In this document: positions 1-5,695 of the stretch, one piece after another
Numbering within the stretch: position 1 is the stretch's first letter
Layout: every line of letters begins with the position of its first letter
Assembly: GCA_023382435.1 (NCBI GenBank)
Contig: JAHDVS010000028.1
Span: 1 to 36,402 of the forward strand
From: Thermoleophilia bacterium
Lineage (GTDB): Bacteria; Actinomycetota; Thermoleophilia; Gaiellales; Gaiellaceae
Reading direction: 5' to 3'
Length of the DNA: 36,402 nt
Position numbers and translations under genes: made by a program
The notes under the pieces: model-generated
Database searches by the model: none
Told to the model about the DNA's origin: nothing
The model's input: the letters and a program-made list of their open reading frames with translations, nothing else

Positions 1-136
1 CGAACGCCTCGTCGGACATCTCGGAGTAGCCCTCGACGCAGGACTTGATGTCGCGGGCCGTCAGCGCCCGTCGCTCCGCCATCAGGAACGCGATCAGCGA
101 GAGCTGGCGGATCAGCTTGTCGGCGTCGTGCGACAC
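1..136 (-). CDS. WYL/PafB-like transcriptional regulator, N-terminal fragment
   Basis: Only the first 45 codons lie in the window; the gene runs off the left edge. Reading leftward from GTG at 136, the peptide contains LIRQLSLIAFLMAERRALTA followed by an IKSCVEGY...MSDEAF stretch. This matches the N-terminal winged-helix of WYL-domain regulators of the PafB/PafC type, where a leucine-rich helix, an 'R-x-L-T-A-x-x-I' turn and a 'Y...SDEAF' segment precede the wing. An in-frame TTG at 148 is an alternative start; neither has a clear ribosome-binding site. WYL regulators bind DNA and often sense ligands or DNA damage. The C-terminal WYL domain is outside the window, so the family call rests on the N-terminus only. 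The gene lies downstream of, and on the same strand as, the gene at 194-646. Confidence 0.6.
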   Translation of the reverse strand, partial: MSHDADKLIRQLSLIAFLMAERRALTARDIKSCVEGYSEMSDEAF

Positions 137-193
137 GCCCGTATTCAACCGGAGACGTGCCGCCGCCGCACGCGGGGCCGAAGACGGCGGGAC

Positions 194-646
194 TTACGCC
201 GCGGCGCGGCTGGCGACGCGGTCGGTCTCGAGGTGCTGGTGCGACGGGCAGTACTCGCGATCGGGCAGCGGGGTGCGCTGGCACGCCTTGCCTTTGCGCG
301 TCGTGGCGCGGCACCGTGCGACGCCGCCGTCGAACGCGCCCGCTTCGATCTGCTCGCCGATGAACGCGACCGCGGCGCCGATCCCCTGGCTGCAGGCCCA
401 GGAGACCTGCGCCTGAGCCGTGATCGGGAAGTAGCGCCGGATGTCGGCGAACAGCGTCCGTTCCGGGTGCGCGAAGTAGCGCGGGTCGCGCGCCAGGCGC
501 TCGACGGTCTCCTCGCAGGCCGCGAGCACGGCGCGGCGGTACTCGAGCCTGGTCGCCGGGCTCGCGTACGGGTCGATGATGTCCTTGATCGACCGGTAGA
601 TGGCCCGGGAGTACTGATACATGGCGGCGACGACCTTCTCGTTCAT
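194..646 (-). CDS. hypothetical protein with C-terminal Cys3-His putative zinc-binding tail
   Basis: A 150-residue protein I cannot assign to a function. ATG at 646 is preferred because GAGGG stands a few bases upstream; a TTG at 691 would add 15 residues without support. The first ~110 residues look helical and soluble, with no signal peptide or membrane segment. The tail has C-x9-C-x10-C-x2-H (CRATTRKGKAC ... YCPSH), a pattern seen in small uncharacterised zinc-binding proteins of bacteria and phages that carry 'CRATTRKGxxC' modules. It sits upstream of the WYL regulator on the same strand, with 57 bases between them. Its own upstream region holds the striking inverted repeats at 694-759. 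Role unknown; control by the repeats is inference. Confidence 0.65.
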   Translation of the reverse strand: MNEKVVAAMYQYSRAIYRSIKDIIDPYASPATRLEYRRAVLAACEETVERLARDPRYFAHPERTLFADIRRYFPITAQAQVSWACSQGIGAAVAFIGEQIEAGAFDGGVARCRATTRKGKACQRTPLPDREYCPSHQHLETDRVASRAAA

Positions 647-693
647 GATCCCTCGTCGGAGTATGGCGGTTGGCAGATGAAACTCCTGCAAAG

Positions 694-726
694 AACCGTT
701 AAGCGCAGGTTAAGCGCTTAACGGTT
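694..726. promoter_or_regulatory. nested inverted and direct repeats, probable operator
   Basis: Two perfect 12-base arms, AACCGTTAAGCG (694-705) and CGCTTAACGGTT (715-726), flank nine bases. Inside, GTTAAGCGCTTAAC (709-722) is itself a perfect 14-bp palindrome, and GTTAAGCGC occurs as a direct repeat at 698 and 709, exactly 11 bp apart. The element is much richer in AT than its surroundings and lies upstream of the minus-strand gene starting at 646. The 11-bp direct spacing suits OmpR/PhoB-type regulators; the dyad suits a dimeric repressor. Which protein binds is unknown. Confidence 0.5.
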
Positions 727-727
727 A

Positions 728-759
728 GTAACAGCTTACATGGTTCGAGCGCCTGTTAC
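728..759. repeat. second inverted repeat GTAACAG/CTGTTAC
   Basis: GTAACAG (728-734) and its exact complement CTGTTAC (753-759) are separated by 18 bases, directly beside the larger palindrome at 694-726. No gene overlaps them; the USP gene ends at 799 on the same strand. It could be a second operator or the terminator stem of the USP transcript, but the loop is long and there is no T-tract. Confidence 0.35.
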
Positions 760-798
760 AAACTCCGAGGCCGGGCGGCACGTCTCCCGGTGGGGCCG

Positions 799-1239
799 TC
801 AGGCGCTGGCGCGGGGCTCGACGCGCACCATGCGGTCCTCGCCGACCACGAGCACGGCGCAGGGCGCGCTCTCGGCGAGGCGGTGGCTGACGCTGCCGAG
901 CAGGAGCCGCGCCACCGGGCCGCGCCCTCTCGTCCCGGTCACGATCACGTCGAACCCGCCTTCCCGGGCGAGCTCGACCAGGCGCTCGACGGGCTCGCCG
1001 TGGGCGATCTCCATCTCCGCCTCGAGGCCGCGCTCGCGAAGGTAGGCGTGCGCGCGAGCGACATCCTGGTGGGCGTGGGGCGCCATCCCCACGTGCCCTC
1101 CGGCCTTTGACGCCTGCGCGTCGAGCGGCACGACGCTCGCGATCGTGACGATCGCCCCCTCGCTACGGGCCAGGCGTGCGGTCTCCTCGAGCGCGGGCAA
1201 GCTGTGCTCGAAACCGTCGTAGGCAAGCAGCAGCTTCAT
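799..1239 (-). CDS. universal stress protein (UspA family)
   Basis: A 146-residue single-domain protein of normal Usp length. It begins MKLLLAYDGFEHS, the usual first strand with the Asp that contacts ATP, and carries the nucleotide-binding signature GTRGRG...LLLGSVS near residues 109-124, followed by the closing strand CAVLVVGED. Usp proteins of this G-x-x-G type bind ATP and accumulate under growth arrest or stress; the specific stress here is unknown. The start at 1239 is strongly supported by AAGGAGG eight bases upstream. A sigma70-like promoter (1291-1319) and GC-rich repeats lie upstream. It appears monocistronic: the next minus-strand gene starts 152 bases beyond its end. Confidence 0.9.
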   Translation of the reverse strand: MKLLLAYDGFEHSLPALEETARLARSEGAIVTIASVVPLDAQASKAGGHVGMAPHAHQDVARAHAYLRERGLEAEMEIAHGEPVERLVELAREGGFDVIVTGTRGRGPVARLLLGSVSHRLAESAPCAVLVVGEDRMVRVEPRASA

Positions 1240-1261
1240 CGACGAGCCTCCTTCGCGGGTT

Positions 1262-1335
1262 GCGCCCGGCGCGGACTCGCGCCCGGCGCAAGCATCGCGC
1301 CTCGTCGCCGGCGCGTCAACTCTCGCGCCGGGCGC
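1262..1335. repeat. three copies of an 11-mer around the USP promoter
   Basis: GCGCCCGGCGC occurs at 1262-1272 and 1279-1289, and its exact complement GCGCCGGGCGC at 1325-1335. The copies bracket the predicted USP promoter (1291-1319), and the last also lies just before the -10-like hexamer of the divergent dehydrogenase gene. They may be operator half-sites or leader-RNA stems; in such GC-rich DNA chance similarity is possible. Confidence 0.35.
1291..1319 (-). promoter_or_regulatory. predicted sigma70-type promoter of the universal stress gene
   Basis: On the minus strand TTGACG (1319-1314) is followed after exactly 17 bases by GATGCT (1296-1291), a near-consensus -35 and a moderate -10. 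Transcription would begin near 1284, giving a leader of about 45 bases ahead of the AAGGAGG-led start at 1239. Confidence 0.5.
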
Positions 1336-1336
1336 G

Positions 1337-1342
1337 TAGGCT
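1337..1342 (+). promoter_or_regulatory. -10-like hexamer TAGGCT (leaderless promoter)
   Basis: TAGGCT ends seven bases before the GTG start at 1350, and no Shine-Dalgarno is present. This spacing would place the transcript start at or beside the start codon. The same arrangement recurs at seven other genes in the window. Confidence 0.45.
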
Positions 1343-1349
1343 GTCGCGC

Positions 1350-2213
1350 GTGAAGGCGGCGGAGATCGGCACGGTCGGCGTCGTGGGGCTCGGCGCCATG
1401 GGATCCGGGATCGCGCAGGTCTGCGTCCGGGCGGGCGTGCCGGTGATCGGGCGCGAGCTGACCGGGGAGCTCGCCGAGAGGGGACGCGCCGCGATCGAGC
1501 GCAGGCTCGATCGCGACGTCGAGAAGGAGCGGCTCTCGCCCGACGAGCGTGCCCGTGCGCTCGGCCTGCTCACGGTGACGACGGCGCTCGGCGACCTCGC
1601 CGGCTGCGACCTCGTGATCGAGGCCGTCCTGGAGGAGATCGGCGTCAAGCGGGCGCTGTTCGGCGAGCTCGGCGCGCTCGTCGAGCCCGACGCGGTGCTC
1701 GCTACCAACACCTCGGCGCTGTCGGTGACCCAGATCGCGGCCGCGACTCCCGGGCCCGAGCGGGTGGTCGGTCTGCATTTCTTCAACCCGGCCCCCGTGC
1801 TACCGCTCGTCGAGGTCGTGCGCACCCCCCTGACCGCCGACGCGGCGTTCGAGACCGCGTTCGCGCTGGCCGTGCGGATCGGCAAGACTCCGATCGCGTG
1901 CGAGGACACCCCGGGGTTTGTCGTCAACCGGATCCTGATCCCGATCCTCAACGACGCGGTGCGCGTGCTCGACGAGGGAACGGCCAGCGCCGAGGACATC
2001 GACGCGGCGATGCGCCTGGGAACGGGCTGGCCGATCGGACCGCTGGCGCTCATCGATCTCGTCGGCGTGGACGTGCACGTGCACGCCGCGGAGGCGCTCT
2101 GGGAGGCGTACCGGGAGCCGCGCTTCGCCCCGCCGCCCACGCTCGTGCGGATGTTGCGCGCCGGACAGCTCGGCCGTAAGTCCGGTCAGGGCTTCTACCC
2201 GTACTCCGCGTAG
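1350..2213 (+). CDS. 3-hydroxybutyryl-CoA dehydrogenase (3-hydroxyacyl-CoA dehydrogenase family)
   Basis: A 287-residue NAD(P)-dependent dehydrogenase, the standard length for the single-function Hbd/PaaH/FadB2 family. It interconverts 3-hydroxyacyl-CoA and 3-oxoacyl-CoA in fatty acid, butyrate or PHB metabolism. The Rossmann motif GLGAMGSG spans residues 13-20. Family active-site positions are visible as S122 in NTSALS, H143 in GLHFFNP and N193 in PGFVVNRI. The C-terminal helical dimerisation domain ends in LGRKSGQGFYPY, typical of the family. GTG at 1350 is chosen because it begins two strands before the nucleotide loop, as homologues do, and because of the -10-like TAGGCT just upstream. 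It is divergent from the USP gene. No other fatty-acid gene is adjacent, so the physiological substrate is uncertain. Confidence 0.92.
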   Translation: MKAAEIGTVGVVGLGAMGSGIAQVCVRAGVPVIGRELTGELAERGRAAIERRLDRDVEKERLSPDERARALGLLTVTTALGDLAGCDLVIEAVLEEIGVKRALFGELGALVEPDAVLATNTSALSVTQIAAATPGPERVVGLHFFNPAPVLPLVEVVRTPLTADAAFETAFALAVRIGKTPIACEDTPGFVVNRILIPILNDAVRVLDEGTASAEDIDAAMRLGTGWPIGPLALIDLVGVDVHVHAAEALWEAYREPRFAPPPTLVRMLRAGQLGRKSGQGFYPYSA

Positions 2214-2251
2214 GGCCGCGACGGGCCGCGAGCTCCGTCCGCCGGCCTGTC

Positions 2252-2257
2252 TACAGT
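2252..2257 (+). promoter_or_regulatory. -10-like hexamer TACAGT (leaderless promoter)
   Basis: TACAGT ends eight bases before the GTG at 2266 with no ribosome-binding site between. Identical in sequence to the hexamer before the hydantoinase gene at 19489. Confidence 0.45.
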
Positions 2258-2265
2258 CATGCCTC

Positions 2266-2472
2266 GTGACGGTGTGCTCGCTGTGTCGGCGGCATCTCCT
2301 CTCCGGGGAGCGCTACCGGCACTGGGAGCCCGGGGAGCTCTCGAATCGCGAGCGCCCGGTCTGCGGCCTCTGCGAGGAGGAGGCGCTGCGGGCCGGCTGG
2401 GCACTGACCGCGCGGCCCCCGCGCCGCGAGGGCGCCGCTGGGCTGCGCTCGACGGTCAGGCTGGTCGCCTGA
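2266..2472 (+). CDS. small zinc-ribbon-like protein
   Basis: A 68-residue protein with two CxxC knuckles, CSLC (residues 4-7) and CGLC (33-36), spaced as in a four-cysteine zinc ribbon. The segment between them contains GERYRHW; the second knuckle is followed by EEEALRAGW. The tail is basic and low in complexity. There is no signal peptide or membrane segment, so it is probably cytoplasmic. The start is GTG at 2266, eight bases after TACAGT. I do not recognise a characterised family; function unknown. It lies between the dehydrogenase and the two-component operon and shares a strand with both. Confidence 0.65.
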   Translation: MTVCSLCRRHLLSGERYRHWEPGELSNRERPVCGLCEEEALRAGWALTARPPRREGAAGLRSTVRLVA

Positions 2473-2493
2473 GCCCCGCTCTCCGGCGCGCTC

Positions 2494-2522
2494 TTTACAC
2501 TTTCCTTACAAGCAGCTAAGCG
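2494..2522 (+). promoter_or_regulatory. 11-bp spaced direct repeats, probable OmpR-family box and promoter
   Basis: TTTACA (2494), CTTACA (2505) and CTAAGC (2516) recur at an exact 11-bp period, one helical turn, as expected for tandem binding of an OmpR/PhoB-type regulator. Such a regulator is encoded in the operon just downstream, so autoregulation is likely. TTTACA could also act as a -35 with TAAGCG (2517-2522) as a -10 after 17 bases. Confidence 0.45.
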
Positions 2523-2537
2523 CATGCGCATGCGCGC
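2520..2537. repeat. alternating purine-pyrimidine palindrome
   Basis: GCGCATGCGCATGCGC (2520-2535) is a perfect 16-bp palindrome, and 2520-2537 alternates purine and pyrimidine throughout. It lies between the putative OmpR box and the first gene of the operon. It could form a hairpin in the leader RNA or adopt Z-DNA under supercoiling. Confidence 0.35.
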
Positions 2538-2570
2538 TCGGTTTGATGGATTCGGCGACCCCGCTCAGCC

Positions 2571-3038
2571 ATGGCCCTTCGTGCCCTCCTCGCAGCCGGC
2601 GCGCTTGCCGCGACCCTCGTTTTCGCGTCCGCTTCTGCGGCGGCCGGTACTGCTGCTGCGGCCGGGGCGGAGACGGGGATCGAGCTCGTGTCCGGCGCCG
2701 GCCGTGCCAACCTGAACCTGCGGGGGGCGGTGCTCGGCACGATCGCGCGCGGCACGGTCACGATCCGGGCGCGGCCCGGGCGCGAGGAGGTCGAGATCCT
2801 CGTCCTCGGGCACGAGTGGGCGCGGGAGCTCGCGGACGGCGCCACCATGTACGGCGGCCGCGGGATCCGCTTTCGCGTCTTCCGGGGCTCCTGGAGAGTC
2901 CGGGTCCAGGGCTCGGGAATCAACGTGAGCGCGGTCGGCCGCGGCGTCGTCGCCCTGCGCGGCAAGGGGCGCTACTCCGTCGCGGGCGGGCCGTACGAGC
3001 GCTGGCCGGCGTCCTACCGGGCGATCAGGCTGACCTGA
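2571..3038 (+). CDS. secreted protein of unknown function, first gene of a two-component operon
   Basis: A 155-residue protein starting at ATG 2571. Residues 1-25 form a classic signal peptide (MALRALLAAGALAATLVFA then small residues), with a likely Ala-x-Ala cleavage site and no lipobox cysteine. The mature part is rich in short beta strands and glycine, with pieces such as ISVSAVGRG-like turns (GINVSAVGRGVVALRGKG). I do not recognise the family. It is followed by the response regulator after 16 bases and then the kinase, so it is probably co-transcribed with them. It could be an extracytoplasmic partner or target of the kinase; that is inference from position. No strong Shine-Dalgarno precedes the ATG. 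Confidence 0.7.
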   Translation: MALRALLAAGALAATLVFASASAAAGTAAAAGAETGIELVSGAGRANLNLRGAVLGTIARGTVTIRARPGREEVEILVLGHEWARELADGATMYGGRGIRFRVFRGSWRVRVQGSGINVSAVGRGVVALRGKGRYSVAGGPYERWPASYRAIRLT

Positions 3039-3054
3039 CCATGGCGGCGCCGCG

Positions 3055-3765
3055 ATGAGCCAGGACGGAAGAACGCAGACCGTGCTCGTGGTCGAGGACG
3101 AGGAGAGCATCGCCTCCTTCATCGCCATGTACCTGCGCAAGGGCGGCTTCGGGGTCTCCGTCGCGGGCAGCGGCGAGGAGGCGCTCGCGAAGGCGGCAAC
3201 CGAGCGCCCGAGTCTGATCGTGCTCGATCTCGGTCTACCCGACCTCGACGGCATCGACGTGTGCCGCCGGATCCGCCAGGGCTCGGACGTGCCCGTGTTG
3301 ATGCTGACCGCACGCGACGACGACGTCGACAAGATTATCGGCCTCGAGGTGGGGGCTGACGACTACCTCACCAAGCCGTTCAACCCCCGCGAGCTCGTCG
3401 CCCGGGTGAAATCGATCCTCCGTCGGACCGCGCCCTCGCGGCGGCGCCTCGAGACGCAGGCGATCGCCCACGGCGATCTGCTCGTGGATGCGGGAAGGCG
3501 CGAGGCGCGGGTCCGCGGCGAGGAGGTGCAGCTCGCGCCGAAGGAGTTCGACCTGCTCTGGGAGCTGCTCGATCACCGCGGCCTCGTGCTGACCCGCGAC
3601 CAGCTGCTCGAGCGCGTGTGGGGCTACACGTTCGCCGGGGACACGCGCACCGTGGACGTCCATGTCCGCCAGGTGCGGCGAAAGCTCGGCGAGGCCTGCC
3701 CGATCGTGACCGTCTGGGGCGTCGGTTACAAGGTCTCGTCCGAGCCCAAGCCGGCGCCGGCGTAG
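3055..3765 (+). CDS. OmpR/PhoB-family response regulator
   Basis: A 236-residue two-domain regulator of standard length. The receiver domain (about 8-122) has the acidic pair E14/D15, the phosphoacceptor D58 in LIVLDLGLPD, the switch T85 in LMLTARD and K107 in YLTKPF. The C-terminal winged helix (about 140-230) includes LAPKEFDLLWELL, the recognition region DTRTVDVHVRQVRRKL and the wing WGVGYKV, all typical of OmpR/PhoB proteins. All phosphotransfer residues are intact. The cognate kinase gene starts 16 bases downstream. The 11-bp repeats at 2494 are a likely binding site. The signal sensed is unknown. Confidence 0.93.
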   Translation: MSQDGRTQTVLVVEDEESIASFIAMYLRKGGFGVSVAGSGEEALAKAATERPSLIVLDLGLPDLDGIDVCRRIRQGSDVPVLMLTARDDDVDKIIGLEVGADDYLTKPFNPRELVARVKSILRRTAPSRRRLETQAIAHGDLLVDAGRREARVRGEEVQLAPKEFDLLWELLDHRGLVLTRDQLLERVWGYTFAGDTRTVDVHVRQVRRKLGEACPIVTVWGVGYKVSSEPKPAPA

Positions 3766-3781
3766 TCGGGGGCTCGCGACC

Positions 3782-5161
3782 GTGCGGTCGCTCCGGTTCC
3801 GGCTTCCGGCGCTGTTCCTACTCGGCGCGGTCGTCGCCGGGATCGTGACCGCGGTGGTCACGATCCGGCTGTTCCAGGACTACGCGGAGGATCAGACGCT
3901 CGGGGACCTGCGCCGGCAGGCGTCCGGGCTCGCCGCGCTGTACGAGGCGCAGGCGCTGCAGAGCGTCGACGAGGGCACCGCGCCGCCCCGCTTCGCCGCC
4001 CCCCGGCTCGAGCGTGCCTCGGGGGCGCGCCTCTACTACGTGGGCGTCGAGCTGTTCCCCGGTCGCTTCTCGGGCCTGCGGGCGCTCTCCCTGGAGGAGG
4101 CGGGTCTCGAGGCGCTCCCCGCCGCCCAGACGACGATCGAGCTGACGCCGCCCGGCGAGGACCACCCCTACCTCGCGGTCGCCCAGCCGGTGCAGCTCGG
4201 CGGGGAGACGTTCGGCGCGCTCGTCGCCGCCAAGCCGAAGGCGGAGCTGACCGACCGCTGGTTCGTGCTCGCCTGGCGCGGCGGCCTCGCTTTCCTGGGA
4301 GGTCTCGGCGTTGCCGCCGGTCTGTCGCTCTACCTCTCGCGTCGCGTCACCCGCCCCGTGCTCGAGCTGTCGCGGGCCGCCGACGAGGTTGCCGCCGGCA
4401 GGTACGAGACCGCCGTCCCGTCGGTGCGCTCCCGCGACGAGATCGGGCATCTCGCCGACCGCTTCCGTGAGATGACCGGCCGACTCGCCGAGGCGAGCGA
4501 GCTCGAGCGCAACTTCCTGATGACCGTGTCCCACGAGCTGCGCACGCCGCTGACGGCGATCCGCGGCCACGTCGAGGTGCTCCGGGAGGGGCTTGCGGAG
4601 GACGCCGAGGCCCGCGCGGCATCGCTCGAGGTGATCGGGAGGGAAGCCGACCGGCTGTCGCGCCTGGTCGGCGACCTGCTCGACCTGGCGAAGCTCGATG
4701 CCAGGCGGTTCACGCTCGTGCGGGAGGAGGTCGACCTCGGCCGGCTGGTCGAGCAGGCGGCCCAGGCTCTCGGCGAGGAGGCCCGGCGCCGCGGGATCGC
4801 GCTCGAGCGCCGGATCGAGGACGTCCCCGTCGTCGAGACGGACGGGGACCGCGTGCTCCAGATCGTCTCGAACCTGCTCGCGAACGCGCTCCAGTGGACG
4901 CCCGACGGCGGCGCGGTCACGCTCTCGCTCGGGTCGGACGGCGGACGCGTCACCGTCACGGTCGCCGACTCCGGGCCGGGGATCCCGCGCGAGGAGCTGG
5001 AACGGGTCTTCCGCCCGTTCTGGTCGCGCAACGGCCAGGGCACCGGGCTGGGGCTCGCGATCGCGCGCGAGCTGGCGCAGGCGCTCGGGGGCCGGCTCGA
5101 GCTCGAGTCCGAGCTCGGGCGCGGCTCGCGGTTCGTGCTCGCGTTCCCGGCGCGAAGCTAG
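3782..5161 (+). CDS. membrane-bound sensor histidine kinase
   Basis: A 459-residue HPK1-type kinase. Order: short cytoplasmic tip, transmembrane helix about 9-30, extracytoplasmic sensor about 31-160 without a recognisable fold, second helix about 164-186, HAMP linker (LSRRVTRPVLELS) to about 238, dimerisation domain with the phosphorylated H251 in SHELRTP, and an ATPase domain with the N-box (SNLLANALQWTP, around 365), G1 box DSGPGIP and G2 box GTGLGLA. All catalytic motifs are present. Start is GTG at 3782, 16 bases after the regulator's stop. It should phosphorylate the adjacent OmpR-type regulator. The ligand is unknown; the secreted protein encoded first in the operon is a candidate modulator. 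Confidence 0.93.
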   Translation: MRSLRFRLPALFLLGAVVAGIVTAVVTIRLFQDYAEDQTLGDLRRQASGLAALYEAQALQSVDEGTAPPRFAAPRLERASGARLYYVGVELFPGRFSGLRALSLEEAGLEALPAAQTTIELTPPGEDHPYLAVAQPVQLGGETFGALVAAKPKAELTDRWFVLAWRGGLAFLGGLGVAAGLSLYLSRRVTRPVLELSRAADEVAAGRYETAVPSVRSRDEIGHLADRFREMTGRLAEASELERNFLMTVSHELRTPLTAIRGHVEVLREGLAEDAEARAASLEVIGREADRLSRLVGDLLDLAKLDARRFTLVREEVDLGRLVEQAAQALGEEARRRGIALERRIEDVPVVETDGDRVLQIVSNLLANALQWTPDGGAVTLSLGSDGGRVTVTVADSGPGIPREELERVFRPFWSRNGQGTGLGLAIARELAQALGGRLELESELGRGSRFVLAFPARS

Positions 5162-5168
5162 CCGCCGA

Positions 5169-5200
5169 CCGGGGCCGGGAGCCCGAGCGTCAGGCCCCGG
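5169..5200. terminator. GC-rich hairpin at a convergent gene junction
   Basis: CCGGGGCC (5169-5176) and GGCCCCGG (5193-5200) form a perfect 8-bp stem with a 16-base loop. It starts eight bases after the kinase stop and includes the stop of the converging gene. There is no T-tract, so it would be a weak or factor-dependent bidirectional terminator. Confidence 0.4.
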
Positions 5201-5669
5201 GGCCGCCGCGGCGCTCGTCGAGCCGGTAGACGGCCTGCGGCGCGGGCCGATCCTCGAGCGCCCGCTCGAGCCGGTCGAGGACGCGTTCCAGCCGGTCGAG
5301 GCGCCGCTCGACGCCGCGCCAGCCGGCGGCGATCAGATCGACGAGCAGCTCGAGATCGTCGACCCGGGCCAGCCGCTCCGCTTCGAGCTCGCCCTGGAGC
5401 CCCTCGAGCCGGCGGATCGTCTGCGCGGACAGCCCGCGCACCTCGGCGATCTGCCGCGCGACCGGCAGCACCTCGGCCTGGAGCGAGTCCCGCAGCGCGC
5501 TCGAGACCCGGTCGGGCAGCGTCGCCTCGAGCTCGGCCGCGGCCTGCGCGAGGTGCTCGATCTGATCGCGAGCCCGGGCGAGCGTTGCGTCCATGGCCGG
5601 CTCGTCCCTGCGCCCCGCCTGGAGGGCGGCGAGCCGTCGCCGTGCCCGCTCGAGCGCCTCGTCCTGCAC
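5190..5669 (-). CDS. coiled-coil hypothetical protein
   Basis: A 159-residue protein dominated by heptad-patterned helices rich in Leu, Arg, Glu and Ala, for example LDRLERVLDRLERALED near the C-terminus. No cysteine cluster, signal peptide or membrane segment is visible. Start is GTG at 5669. It is transcribed away from queA, with only 26 bases between the two starts, so their promoters must overlap. Antisense ORFs are common here, but the coiled-coil pattern, the consistent GC-rich third positions and the way it fills the gap between the kinase and queA support a real gene. Function unknown; a scaffold or adaptor role is possible but unproven. Confidence 0.6.
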   Translation of the reverse strand: MQDEALERARRRLAALQAGRRDEPAMDATLARARDQIEHLAQAAAELEATLPDRVSSALRDSLQAEVLPVARQIAEVRGLSAQTIRRLEGLQGELEAERLARVDDLELLVDLIAAGWRGVERRLDRLERVLDRLERALEDRPAPQAVYRLDERRGGPGA

Positions 5670-5680
5670 GGATCGGACTG

Positions 5681-5686
5681 TACCGT
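5681..5686 (+). promoter_or_regulatory. -10-like hexamer TACCGT (leaderless promoter of queA)
   Basis: TACCGT ends nine bases before the queA ATG at 5696, with no Shine-Dalgarno. It lies within the 26-base gap shared with the divergent coiled-coil gene. Confidence 0.4.
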
Positions 5687-5695
5687 TCCCGGCGG

